Source of the DNA: Alistipes sp. Zagget8
GTDB taxonomy: Bacteria > Bacteroidota > Bacteroidia > Bacteroidales > Rikenellaceae
Assembly: GCA_001941065.1 (NCBI GenBank)
Contig: MSHJ01000005.1
Coordinates: 372,001-436,000 of the forward strand
Reading direction: 5' to 3'
Length of the DNA stretch: 64,000 nt
Within the stretch, counting starts at the first letter, position 1. Each line of letters starts with the position of its first letter. Positions 1 through 8,388 of this stretch are shown piece after piece. The translations under genes were made by a program, and so were the position numbers. The notes beneath the pieces were generated by a model. The model had not been told where the DNA came from, did no database searches, and worked only from the letters and a program-made list of their open reading frames with translations.

Positions 1-70
1 CACGCTCCAGAAGCCGGTCGTGCTCCTCGCGCAGGGCGTGTAAACGGTTGTCGAATAAAGTGTTCGTCAT
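1..70 (-). CDS. N-terminus of an unidentified protein (cut by window edge)
   Basis: An ATG at 70-68 on the minus strand opens a frame that reads MTNTLFDNRLHALREEHDRL and runs off the left edge with no stop. It lies 75 bases beyond the stop of the glycan-binding lipoprotein, with a terminator hairpin between. There is no signal peptide in the 23 residues visible, so the protein is probably cytoplasmic. The pattern of a short amphipathic helix ending LLER resembles the start of GH130 mannosyl-glucose phosphorylases that sit in mannan loci, but this is a weak resemblance from few residues. The function is unknown from this window. Confidence 0.45.
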   Translation of the reverse strand, partial: MTNTLFDNRLHALREEHDRLLER

Positions 71-101
71 GTCGTATGGAATGAATGTGTCAGGGTATCG
101 G

Positions 102-140
102 AAAAACCGGGGCGCAGGCGTTCGCGGCGCTGCGCCCCGG
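102..140 (-). terminator. Rho-independent terminator after the glycan-binding lipoprotein
   Basis: An 11-bp perfect stem (CCGGGGCGCAG at 107-117 and its complement at 130-140) has a 12-base loop. On the minus strand it is followed by a run of five T (102-106). It begins six bases past the stop at 146 and separates the SusCD-SGBP unit from the next gene. Confidence 0.75.
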
Positions 141-145
141 CTTCG

Positions 146-1396
146 CTATTTGGTTTCGATCTTCTTCACGAAACGGATGTTCCAGAGGTAGAACTCCATG
201 TCGCCGGCGGTCTCGCGCTGTGCGGCGATCTTGAAATTGTTGTACTGGTCCGTATTGTTGTAAGGATCCGTTGCAATCTTGAGGCAGGTTTTCTGGCCGT
301 TTTCCTCGAGCGGCGGGAAGAGGTCTGTCACCTCCAGCTGCACGGTCTGCCATTCGCCCATCGTGTTGAGCGCCACGCCGTTGTTCGAACTTGCGGGGTC
401 CCACATATAGAACTTGCCGGCATCCTCGCTCTCGGCGGCACCCAACCGGATGTAGCGGGCCAGAGGCGTACCCGACGGGTTGTTGATCTCCATCTTCACA
501 CACCATTTTTCGGGATTGGCCAGCAGGTCGGCGGCCGAGCTGTCGAGCCAGAAATGGGTGATCATGTAGTTTTCATAACCCCACGTGCCGGGGAAATTCT
601 TTTTGATCCAGGTCACCCACTTGAACAGCGGCTGATAGTAGAACTCCTCGGGAGAGATGTCGTTCATCGACGTGATACCCGTGGCCCACCATCCGTTCAC
701 CCAGGTGCGCTCGTCGTTGGTGAGGATCGGAATGCCCGGTTCGCGGAAGGGAATCTCGACGGGCGTCGTCAGTTCGGGGGTCTCGATGGTCAGGTACGAG
801 GCCCTGTCGGTGGGCGTTCCGGCCGGAATTGCGACGCCGAACGACGTGGCGTTGCAGCCGATCATCTTGACAGGCTGTCCGTTGAAGGTCAGCTTGGCGT
901 TGATCGAGTCGATCAGGTAGAGGTCGAAATCGCTGCCCACGACCTGCACCGTGTCGCGGTCGGCGGCGAAATCGTTCTTGAAGCCGTTGATGACCAGTTC
1001 GGGCAGCGTCACGTTCAGCGCGGCCGATACCTCGCCGCGTTTGGTGACGATGCGCAGCGTGTTGTTCACCTCTCCGGGGAGTTTGCGCGGCACGACCAGT
1101 TCGAGGCGGTGGCGTTTGGCGTAAACCTGCGTCAGGTCGAGTGAGAGGTCGTTGATCGTCACCGATTCGAGGTCGGTGAGGTTGTCGCCGAAGATGGTGA
1201 TCGACTGGTTGAGCGCCGCCGTCGTGATGACGGTCGACGTGTCGGCCGATGCGGCGATCTTGCGGATCGACGGGGCGCCGGTCGAGACGTTGTCCGGGTC
1301 CCAGCCTTCGTCGATGTTGACCACGTCGCTGCACGAGATTGCCGCACAGGCGGCCAGCACGGCGGCAGTCGTATAGGTTAACCACGTAAGTTTCAT
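146..1396 (-). CDS. Surface glycan-binding lipoprotein with IPT/TIG-like domains (SGBP)
   Basis: A 416-residue lipoprotein. The signal peptide ends in a lipobox with Cys22 (AAISC), so it is expected on the outer-membrane surface. Residues about 40-215 contain two stretches with the look of IPT/TIG immunoglobulin folds (for example ITIFGDNLTDLESVTIN). Residues about 220-416 form a separate aromatic-rich domain (WVNGWWATG, FKWVTWIKKNF, FYLWNIRFV) like the C-terminal binding domain of SGBP-B proteins. It follows SusD by 31 bases in the order SusC-SusD-SGBP, which is typical of a PUL in which this protein holds glycan at the cell surface for SusCD. The ligand cannot be read from the sequence. The family call is confident, the exact Pfam assignment less so. 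Confidence 0.8.
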   Translation of the reverse strand: MKLTWLTYTTAAVLAACAAISCSDVVNIDEGWDPDNVSTGAPSIRKIAASADTSTVITTAALNQSITIFGDNLTDLESVTINDLSLDLTQVYAKRHRLELVVPRKLPGEVNNTLRIVTKRGEVSAALNVTLPELVINGFKNDFAADRDTVQVVGSDFDLYLIDSINAKLTFNGQPVKMIGCNATSFGVAIPAGTPTDRASYLTIETPELTTPVEIPFREPGIPILTNDERTWVNGWWATGITSMNDISPEEFYYQPLFKWVTWIKKNFPGTWGYENYMITHFWLDSSAADLLANPEKWCVKMEINNPSGTPLARYIRLGAAESEDAGKFYMWDPASSNNGVALNTMGEWQTVQLEVTDLFPPLEENGQKTCLKIATDPYNNTDQYNNFKIAAQRETAGDMEFYLWNIRFVKKIETK

Positions 1397-1427
1397 AATA
1401 TGTCGGTTTTAAATCGGTTTAAGGTTA

Positions 1428-3158
1428 TTAGTTCCAGCCCGGATTGTTCTCGGTGATCGAGGCGTTGGTGTCCATTTCGCTCGAAGGGATCGGGAAGAGG
1501 GTGTGTTTCGACTGACGGGTCTTGTAGGTGCCGATCTCGTCGTTGCCGCCGATGGCGCTCATCACCTCGACGTAGACGCCCCAGCGGATCAGGTCCCAGC
1601 GGCGGTCGCCTTCGCAGAAGAGTTCGAGGGCACGCTCCTCGAGCACGCTCGAACGGAAATCCACGATGTTCGAAACGTTGTCTTGTCCCGTGAGTTCGCG
1701 CGATGTGGCGTTGCTGCGGGTGCGCACCGAGTTCAGGGCCGCGAGAGCCTTGCCGTCGGCGGTGCCGTTGACCTCGGCGTATGCCTCGGCATAGATCAGT
1801 ACGATGTCGGCGTAGCGGAGCAGCGGCCAGAAGGCGTCGCCCTGTGTGACGGTGCGGTCCGAGCGGTCGAGGTACTTGGTCGGGTAGGCCAGGTAGTAGG
1901 TGTCGAACTGCGGGCAGGCATACGTCAGGCCGTCGTCGAAGGGAGGTTCCTTGTCATCCACTTTTTTATTCCACTCCTGGTTGTTGGGGTAGTACTGGGC
2001 GAAAGTGAGGTCCCAGGTGCGCTGCCAGCGGTGGCGGATGCCATCGAGTACGCGCAGGTCCTTGCTTTCGGCCATCTTGTACCAGTGGTCGCGACCGCCG
2101 TACCACATACCGTCGGAAATCAGGCCGTTGCTGTCCTCGATGCCGCAGATGTGATAGGAGAAATATTCGCAGTAGCGCGTGTCGGACGAGTAGCCCTGAA
2201 TGCTCCACAGCTGTTCGGGTCCATAGCAGTTGGCCCGCTTCCAGATCTCCTCGAAGGGACGCAGCTCATAGGTGCCGTATTCGCCGGTCATCACCTTGTC
2301 GGCGATTTCGTAAGCCTGTGTGTAGCACTCCATCGGGTCGAAGGCTTCGTAGCCGTCGAGCTGGTGCTTCGCATAGGTGAGCTTCTGGGGATCGGTGTAG
2401 GCTTTCGCCGAGCCTTCGCCGCTCCACGGCTTGCCGCCGCGCACCCAGAGCTGCGTGCCTTCGGGCATGGCGCCTGCGGCCATCGTGGCGTAGACCTTGG
2501 CTTCGAGACCCGCAGCCGTACCGGCCGTTACGCGCCCTGCCACATACTCTTTGTCGGTGTTCTTGTAGCACTCGACTTTCGCGTCGTCGAGCAGTTCGAT
2601 GATATAGCCGTAAACATCTTCCACCGAACTGCGGGGTACATTGCGCTCGCCCGTTTCGCTGATCGACTGCTTGCGCACGGGAATAGGGCCGAATGCGCGG
2701 ACCAACTGGAAATAACTCCATGCCTTCAGGAATTTCATCTCGCCGAGAATGGCGGTCTTCAGGCGCGGATCGACGTTGCCCATCTGGTTGACCATGTAGG
2801 TCGAGTAGTTGCAGCGGTGAATCAGTTCGTAAAGTCCGGTCCACATGCTGTTGACATTGCCGTTGTTCTGGAAATTACCGGCGCCGAGCGTGCCGAAAGC
2901 CCAGCTGGGGCCCGTGAGGTAATCCTCGTCGTAAAGCCACACCATCGGGAAGGTGTTTCCGTTGAACAGCGTGCTGAGGCGGCTGTAACAGCCGATCAGC
3001 CATTGGGTAGCCCCGGCGTCCGAATCCTCGATGTCGTCGGGCTGGGTGAAATCGTAGGTCTCTTCTTTGAGCCAATCCTGGCAGGAGCTGAGACCTGTCG
3101 AGAGAAGCACACCCGCAGCGCAGGCCAGCAGGATATTCTTGATTTTATTCGTTTTCAT
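1428..3158 (-). CDS. SusD/RagB family outer-membrane lipoprotein
   Basis: A 576-residue SusD homologue that caps a SusC channel and binds its glycan at the cell surface. The N-terminus is a lipoprotein signal with Cys26 (GLSSC). The typical SusD features are present: the MKFLKAWSYFQLVRAFGPIP helix, the LRYADIVLIYAEAYAEVNG segment, and the C-terminal region ERALELFCEGDRRWDLIRWG followed by a FPIPSSEMDTN end. Length is normal for the family. It starts 19 bases after SusC stops, so the two are cotranscribed. The partner is the SusC at 3178-6381. The substrate is not visible in the sequence. Confidence 0.95.
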   Translation of the reverse strand: MKTNKIKNILLACAAGVLLSTGLSSCQDWLKEETYDFTQPDDIEDSDAGATQWLIGCYSRLSTLFNGNTFPMVWLYDEDYLTGPSWAFGTLGAGNFQNNGNVNSMWTGLYELIHRCNYSTYMVNQMGNVDPRLKTAILGEMKFLKAWSYFQLVRAFGPIPVRKQSISETGERNVPRSSVEDVYGYIIELLDDAKVECYKNTDKEYVAGRVTAGTAAGLEAKVYATMAAGAMPEGTQLWVRGGKPWSGEGSAKAYTDPQKLTYAKHQLDGYEAFDPMECYTQAYEIADKVMTGEYGTYELRPFEEIWKRANCYGPEQLWSIQGYSSDTRYCEYFSYHICGIEDSNGLISDGMWYGGRDHWYKMAESKDLRVLDGIRHRWQRTWDLTFAQYYPNNQEWNKKVDDKEPPFDDGLTYACPQFDTYYLAYPTKYLDRSDRTVTQGDAFWPLLRYADIVLIYAEAYAEVNGTADGKALAALNSVRTRSNATSRELTGQDNVSNIVDFRSSVLEERALELFCEGDRRWDLIRWGVYVEVMSAIGGNDEIGTYKTRQSKHTLFPIPSSEMDTNASITENNPGWN

Positions 3159-3177
3159 TGCGTTTCGGTTTTTACGG

Positions 3178-6100
3178 TTAGAAAGTCAGCTTCAGGCCGA
3201 ACGAATAGACGCGGCTGCTGGGGTACGAGTAGAGGTCGACGCCCTGACGGGTCACGTCGCTGCCGTAAGCGTTCACGTCGGGATCGTACCAGCTGTAGCC
3301 CGTGACGGTGAAGAGATTCTGGGCGCTGGCGTAGACGTTGATCGACTTGATGCCCTTCCATTTGGGGAAGAATGTGTAGCCCAGCGAGATGTTCTTCAGG
3401 CGCAGGTACGATCCGTCCTCGATGTAGCGGTTCGAGAATTTCCATTCGCGTTTGTAACCCGCCTCGATCGGTTTGGGCCACCGGGCGTTGGCGGCGTTCT
3501 CGGCCGTCCAGCGCGTGTCGTACTGCTCGCGGGTGATGTTCTGGATGCCGGTCATCGACGAACTGGTGTTGTTGGCGATGGTGTTGGCGTTGACGATGTC
3601 GTTTCCGTAAGTGCCCTGGAAGAAGAAGCTCAGGGTGAAATTCTTGTAGCGCAGCGTGTTGGTCAGGCCGTAGGTGAAATCGGGATTGGTGTCGCCGATC
3701 ACGCGCTTGTCGGCGTCGGTGATGGCTCCGTCGCCCGTGTAGTCGCGGTATTTGATCTCGCCGATCATCGCTTCGGCGTCGGCCTGCGAAACGTTGGCGT
3801 ACTGTGGGTCGGCGCGGACCTCGGCGATGTTGTCGTAGAAGCCGTCCTCGACGAATCCCACGATGGTGCCGATCGGGCAGCCGTTGCGCTGGATGAAGAC
3901 GTTCGAGACGTTGTTGATGAAGTTGCTTCCGTACTGGTCACCCGTGAGACCGCCGATCTTGTTGCGGTTGAACGAGATGTTGGCATCGATCTGCCAGCCG
4001 AAATCCTGGCGGGCAAAGGGGTGGAAGGTACCCGAGATTTCGAGACCCTCGTTGGTGACGTGGCCGCTGTTGACAGCCATCTGGGTGTAACCCGAGTTGG
4101 TCTCGATGCTCACTTTCTGCAACAGGTCGTTGGTGCGTTTATAGTAGTAGTCGATCACGAAATTGACCTTGCCTTTGGCCAGCGAGATGTCCAGACCGGC
4201 GTTGAACTGGTCGGTGGTCTCCCATTTCAGGTCCTTGTTGATCGGGCCTTTCCAGGTCTGCTCGGCGAAGCCCGGGGTCAGCGTGCCGCCCAGCGGGTAG
4301 CTCGACACCGACATGGCGGGCAGCGTGGCGTAGGTGCCGATGCCCTGGTTGCCGGTCTGGCCGTAGCTCAGGCGCAGTTTCAGGTCGTCGAAGACGTTGA
4401 GGCTCTTGATCCACGATTCGTCCGACAGGCGCCATGCGAGGGCTCCCGAGAAGAAATGCGCGTACTTGTTGCCTTCGACGAAGACGCTCGATCCATCGGC
4501 GCGGTACGATACGGTGGCCATGTATTTGCCCTTGTACGAGTAGTTCAGGCGGGCCAGGTTCGACTGCATGCGGCTTTTGCCGCGTCCCGACGAAAGGGGA
4601 TAGGTTTTCATGCCGGCGCTCATGTCCCACATCAGGGTCAGGTCCGAGGGAAAGTCGTAAGCCGACATGTTGTTGTATTTCCAGTGCGACTCCTCGAACG
4701 TGATACCGGCCACGGCGTCGATGGTATGGGCGTCGTTGAATTCCTTGTGATAGGAGAGCAGCGTCTCCGAGGTGAATCCCTGCGACCAGCTGGTGCCCTG
4801 GCCGCCGGTGCCGTTCGTGGGTTTGTAACCCTGACGGGTCAGGCGGTTGTAGTACATGTTGCGGTCGTTGCCCGAGTAGCTGAAACCGATGTTCTCACGC
4901 AGTTTGAGACCCTTGTAAAGCGTTGCTTCGACATACGACGAGAGGTAGACGTTGTTGGCGCGGTATTCGTCGAATGCCTCGCGGACATAAACATAGGGGT
5001 TGGCGGCGAGCCAGTTGAGCTCGTTGTCCTCCTGGGTGTTGATCGTGGCGTCGTAGGTCGGCGGGAATACCAGCGCCGAGTAGATCACGCCGTCGCCGCC
5101 CGAGGTCGAGGAGTTGACGAAATTGGTCACCGAATTGGTGTAGTTGGTGTTCAGACCCACTTCGAGCCAGTCGCGCATCTTGCGCCAGAGGTTCGAACGC
5201 ACGGCGTAACGCTTGTAGCCCGAGCCGACGATGATACCCGTCTGGTCGGTGTAGTTGAACGAGAGCAGGTAGCCGCCCTTTTCGTTGCCGCCGTCGATGC
5301 TGACGTTGTATTCCTGGGTGAATCCGGTCTGGAAGATGGCGTCCTGCCAGTCGGTCGAACCGACCGTGTCGGTGTTGCCGTATTCGTCGGTGTAGACTCC
5401 CGGGCGGAGGAAATCCTCGGGAGCGGGCGAATATTTGCCCGACGAGGTGATAATCTGGTTGTTCGTGTCGAACGAGTAGTACCATTCGCCGCGGTAGGGC
5501 AGCTGACCGTCGGGGTTCGAATTGAGGGTCTGCTCGTTGATGTAGCGGGCGTAGGTCACGGGGTCGAGCACGTCGATTTTCTTGGCCACTTTCGAGAAAC
5601 TGAAATTCGAGGAGAAGGTGATGTTGTCCTTGCCGTTGCGGCCCTGCTTGGTGGTGATGATGACCACGCCGTTGGCGCCGCGCGAACCGTAGATGGCCGT
5701 CGAAGAGGCGTCTTTCAGCACCTCGATCGACTCGATGTCGTTGGGGTTGATGTTGGCCAGCGGGTTGGAGCTGGAGCCGGTGCCCGAAAGGCCGGTGTCG
5801 GGAGCCTTGCTGCCGCCGCCATAGGGGAGTCCGTCAATGACATAGAGCGGCTGCGTATCGGTGCTGAAGGAGTTGGCTCCGCGCACGTGTATCGAAATTC
5901 CCCCCCCCGGTGCTCCGTCGTTCTGGCGCACTTGTACGCCGGCCATTTTGCCCTGCAGGGCGCTGTTTACGCTCAGCGAGGGGTTGCCCTTGATGAGGTT
6001 GTCGCCTTTGACCTGGCTGACGGAACCCGTCACGTCGCGTTTCTTCATCGTGCCGTAGCCGATGACCACCACGTCGTCGAGTGTGTTGGTGTCGTCCACC

Positions 6101-6381
6101 ATCTTGACGTTTACGACTTTCTGGGCGAAGATTTTCACCGTCTCGCGGGTCTTTCCCACATAGGTGAAAGCCAGCACGTCGCCTTTCTTGGCGTTGATCG
6201 CATAGGCGCCCTTGTAGTCGGTGGTGGTCGCTGTCGTGGTGCCTTCGACCAGGACCGTCACGCCGATCAGCGGCGAGCCGTCGTTGGCGTCGGTGACTAC
6301 GCCTGTGATGTTCACCTGCTGGGCCGAAGCCGGGCCTGCACACATCAGACAGCAGATTAAGAATAGTCCGATTTTTTTCAT
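3178..6381 (-). CDS. SusC/RagA family TonB-linked outer-membrane transporter
   Basis: A 1067-residue TonB-dependent glycan importer. After a signal peptide ending near AQQ come a CarboxypepD_reg-like domain (residues about 22-100, ITGVVTDANDGSPLIGVTV), the plug with the SusC signature DVVVIGYGTMKKRDVTGSVS, then the 22-strand barrel ending in YSFGLKLTF, where the final aromatic residue suits barrel assembly. It is the first gene of a SusC-SusD-SGBP unit and is divergent from a GH28 gene. Oddity: the plug segment GAPGGGISI is encoded through an uninterrupted run of nine G on the coding strand (C9 at 5900-5908 on the plus strand). The frame is intact here, but a change of one base would truncate the protein early. 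Confidence 0.95.
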   Translation of the reverse strand: MKKIGLFLICCLMCAGPASAQQVNITGVVTDANDGSPLIGVTVLVEGTTTATTTDYKGAYAINAKKGDVLAFTYVGKTRETVKIFAQKVVNVKMVDDTNTLDDVVVIGYGTMKKRDVTGSVSQVKGDNLIKGNPSLSVNSALQGKMAGVQVRQNDGAPGGGISIHVRGANSFSTDTQPLYVIDGLPYGGGSKAPDTGLSGTGSSSNPLANINPNDIESIEVLKDASSTAIYGSRGANGVVIITTKQGRNGKDNITFSSNFSFSKVAKKIDVLDPVTYARYINEQTLNSNPDGQLPYRGEWYYSFDTNNQIITSSGKYSPAPEDFLRPGVYTDEYGNTDTVGSTDWQDAIFQTGFTQEYNVSIDGGNEKGGYLLSFNYTDQTGIIVGSGYKRYAVRSNLWRKMRDWLEVGLNTNYTNSVTNFVNSSTSGGDGVIYSALVFPPTYDATINTQEDNELNWLAANPYVYVREAFDEYRANNVYLSSYVEATLYKGLKLRENIGFSYSGNDRNMYYNRLTRQGYKPTNGTGGQGTSWSQGFTSETLLSYHKEFNDAHTIDAVAGITFEESHWKYNNMSAYDFPSDLTLMWDMSAGMKTYPLSSGRGKSRMQSNLARLNYSYKGKYMATVSYRADGSSVFVEGNKYAHFFSGALAWRLSDESWIKSLNVFDDLKLRLSYGQTGNQGIGTYATLPAMSVSSYPLGGTLTPGFAEQTWKGPINKDLKWETTDQFNAGLDISLAKGKVNFVIDYYYKRTNDLLQKVSIETNSGYTQMAVNSGHVTNEGLEISGTFHPFARQDFGWQIDANISFNRNKIGGLTGDQYGSNFINNVSNVFIQRNGCPIGTIVGFVEDGFYDNIAEVRADPQYANVSQADAEAMIGEIKYRDYTGDGAITDADKRVIGDTNPDFTYGLTNTLRYKNFTLSFFFQGTYGNDIVNANTIANNTSSSMTGIQNITREQYDTRWTAENAANARWPKPIEAGYKREWKFSNRYIEDGSYLRLKNISLGYTFFPKWKGIKSINVYASAQNLFTVTGYSWYDPDVNAYGSDVTRQGVDLYSYPSSRVYSFGLKLTF
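5900..5908 (-). repeat. G9 homopolymer inside susC coding sequence
   Basis: Nine consecutive C on the plus strand, read as G on the coding strand, encode the Gly-Gly-Gly of the plug-domain segment GAPGGGISI. A run of this length is prone to slipped-strand change or to miscalling in sequencing. The reading frame is open in this copy. Confidence 0.9.
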
Positions 6382-6501
6382 GATGTTAGTGGTTTAGGTT
6401 ATTTGGACATTAATCGGTATTTTATAAATAGGTACTCACCTCTGCCGCGGCCGGTTCGGGCTGCGACCGGAAGGCAGGTGGTTCGGACCTTTGTTCATCT
6501 G

Positions 6502-6509
6502 CAAAATTA
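6502..6509 (-). promoter_or_regulatory. Putative Bacteroidetes -7 promoter box for susC
   Basis: CAAAATTA on the plus strand reads TAATTTTG on the minus strand, an exact TAnnTTTG match. It lies about 120 bases upstream of the susC start, giving a long leader as is common for susC genes. No clear TTG at -33 was seen. Confidence 0.6.
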
Positions 6510-6731
6510 CGATGAAGACAAAGGCGTGACGAACACTCTCATAGCATAGGATGATACTATTTTAACATCTGCGAATGTAATATAATTAATCGGCAGATGT
6601 TCTGCGATGGTTCTTAAACCCTGTTTTAGTGGGTTTAGCAGCACTTTCAGTGGAGTGAACGAGGCGCGTTGGAAAAACAGGGAGTGTAGGAAACAGATAT
6701 TTTAATACTATATTTACATCTGCAGAACCGG

Positions 6732-6739
6732 TAATTTTG
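6732..6739 (+). promoter_or_regulatory. Putative -7 promoter box for the GH28 gene
   Basis: TAATTTTG matches TAnnTTTG exactly and lies 69 bases upstream of the GH28 start. A CATCTGC-type site (6715-6726) lies just upstream, between the expected -33 and -7 positions. Confidence 0.6.
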
Positions 6740-6807
6740 CATCAGGGAATGACCTGCCGTCCTGCGGTACGGTCCCTTGCAGCGAATATACAATAAAATA
6801 CCAACCG

Positions 6808-8322
6808 ATGAAAAAGTCAGTACTTTTCTTAATCTTCCTTTGCACGGCCTGCCTTTCCGCTTCGGCAGCCGTTTACGATGTCAGGTCGTTCGGCGCACCG
6901 GCCGACGGACAGACCCTTGCCACGGCGCATATCCAACAGGCCATCGACCGCTGTCATGCCGACGGCGGCGGCGTGGTGCTCGTTCCCGCCGGTGTTTATC
7001 TGGTCGGCACGCTCAACCTGCGTTCGAACGTCGAATTCCGGATGGAAACGGGTGCCGAATTGCTCGCCACGCTCGATCTTACGCAGTACCAGCGCCACAA
7101 CCGCGAACTGGCGGGTATTTTTTATACCGAGAAGGCGTCGAACGTCTCGATCACGGGCAACGGCCTGATCAACGGCCGGGGCATGGAATTCATGGAACCG
7201 GGGGCGGCCAAGGTCATCGGCGACGACCAGCGCCGCCAGACCCGTCAGGGACTCGGCTTCCGCAAGGTCGCCGAGGGGCTGGGCGACGGTCCCCTCTATC
7301 CGAAGGACCGTTATCACCAGATGATCGTCTTCAGCGAGTGCACCGACGTGGCGCTGGAGGATTTCAAATGCGTCGATTCGCCCTACTGGTGCTTCGTGAT
7401 CGTCCACTGTGACGGGGTGAAGATCCGCGGCCTGCGGATCGACAACAACCTGCTGATTCCCAATAGCGACGGCGTCGATGTTATCTCCTGTAGCAACGTC
7501 AACATCTCGGACTGCTTTTTCAAATGCGGCGACGATGCCATCGTGCTGGCCGGTTACGGCGAGCACCACGGCGACCCGGGGTTCAAGGACATCCGCAAGC
7601 CTTCGACCAACATCAACGTTTCGAACTGCATCCTCCAGTCGCGGTCGAGCGGCATCCGCATCGGGGGCCACGACCAGAATCCGATGTCGAACTACAACTT
7701 TTCGAACATCTCGATTTTCGATTCGAACCGCGGCATCAACATTTCGGTCAGCGACGCCTGCTCGCTGGAGAACATGACTTTCACGAACATCCGCATCGAG
7801 ACGCGCCTGCATACGGGCGACTGGTGGGGCCAGGGCGAGCCGATCAACATGACGGCGATGGTCCTCGTACCCGAGAAACAGCAGCTGGGTGTCATCCGCA
7901 ACATCTATTTCAACAACATCACCTGCGTGGGTGAGAATTCCGTGGTGATGATCGCCGACAAGCAGACCCAGTTGCAGAATATCTATTTCAACAATTTCGA
8001 ATTCAAGTTGCGTAAGAGCGCCATCGAGGAGGTTGCCGGCGGCAACTACGACCTGCGGCTGAACGTCGATCCCAAGCGGGAACTCTATGCCGCCGATATT
8101 CCGGTTTTCTATATCGAGAATGCGCAGAATGTCTTTTTCAACCAGGGAACCATCGGCTGGGACGGCGCCGACATGCCGTACCATACCTACGCCGTCGACG
8201 CCGTGGATGTCGAGAACCTGCGGCTGAACAACATGACGGCCTCTCCGTCGCCCGCCCATCCGAAATATCCGGCCGTGCGGACGCGCGACTGCCGCCGTGT
8301 GGTGAACAACATCGGCAAATAA
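6808..8322 (+). CDS. Secreted glycoside hydrolase family 28 (polygalacturonase-like)
   Basis: A 504-residue right-handed beta-helix hydrolase with a signal peptide ending near residue 21 (SASA-AV). GH28 enzymes hydrolyse alpha-1,4-galacturonosyl bonds in pectin by inversion. The three catalytic aspartates are visible: NSDG (Asp221) and GDD (Asp242, Asp243), at the normal 21-22 residue spacing. The usual GHG motif is replaced by SGIRIGGH (282-288) and the usual RIK by RGINI (308-312), as in some bacterial exo-acting or rhamnogalacturonan-acting members. It is divergent from the first SusCD unit with shared operator sites, so it probably supplies oligogalacturonides to that system. Family confidence is high; exact substrate is uncertain. 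Confidence 0.9.
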   Translation: MKKSVLFLIFLCTACLSASAAVYDVRSFGAPADGQTLATAHIQQAIDRCHADGGGVVLVPAGVYLVGTLNLRSNVEFRMETGAELLATLDLTQYQRHNRELAGIFYTEKASNVSITGNGLINGRGMEFMEPGAAKVIGDDQRRQTRQGLGFRKVAEGLGDGPLYPKDRYHQMIVFSECTDVALEDFKCVDSPYWCFVIVHCDGVKIRGLRIDNNLLIPNSDGVDVISCSNVNISDCFFKCGDDAIVLAGYGEHHGDPGFKDIRKPSTNINVSNCILQSRSSGIRIGGHDQNPMSNYNFSNISIFDSNRGINISVSDACSLENMTFTNIRIETRLHTGDWWGQGEPINMTAMVLVPEKQQLGVIRNIYFNNITCVGENSVVMIADKQTQLQNIYFNNFEFKLRKSAIEEVAGGNYDLRLNVDPKRELYAADIPVFYIENAQNVFFNQGTIGWDGADMPYHTYAVDAVDVENLRLNNMTASPSPAHPKYPAVRTRDCRRVVNNIGK

Positions 8323-8336
8323 ATACGGGTTTATGC

Positions 8337-8371
8337 AAACGCCCCGGAAGTCCGATGCTTCCGGGGCGTTT
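8337..8371 (+). terminator. Terminator between the GH28 gene and the ATPase gene
   Basis: A 14-bp perfect stem (8337-8350 with 8358-8371) with a 7-base loop lies 15 bases after the GH28 stop and ends in a T-rich stretch (TTTCGTATTTT). The symmetric stem can also serve the convergent ATPase gene that ends at 8389. Confidence 0.85.
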
Positions 8372-8388
8372 CGTATTTTGGGAGGGGT

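Larger units (their letters stand above)
6382..6807. promoter_or_regulatory. Divergent regulatory region between susC and the GH28 gene
   Basis: A 426-bp AT-rich stretch with no credible ORF. It holds two outward-facing promoters and four copies of a [AT][AT]CATCTGCnRA site at 6494-6505 (+), 6564-6575 (+), 6590-6601 (-) and 6715-6726 (+). The two middle copies form a perfect 9-bp inverted repeat (AACATCTGC at 6564-6572, GCAGATGTT at 6593-6601) with a 20-base AT-rich spacer. One outer copy overlaps the susC -7 box and the other sits just upstream of the GH28 -7 box. This is what a shared operator would look like; the regulator is unknown. Confidence 0.65.

Noticed and set aside
3067..6360. A 1097-codon open frame antisense to susC
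   Set aside because: Composition is Val/Gly/Asp/Arg-rich with no motif; it is a shadow of the real transporter gene.
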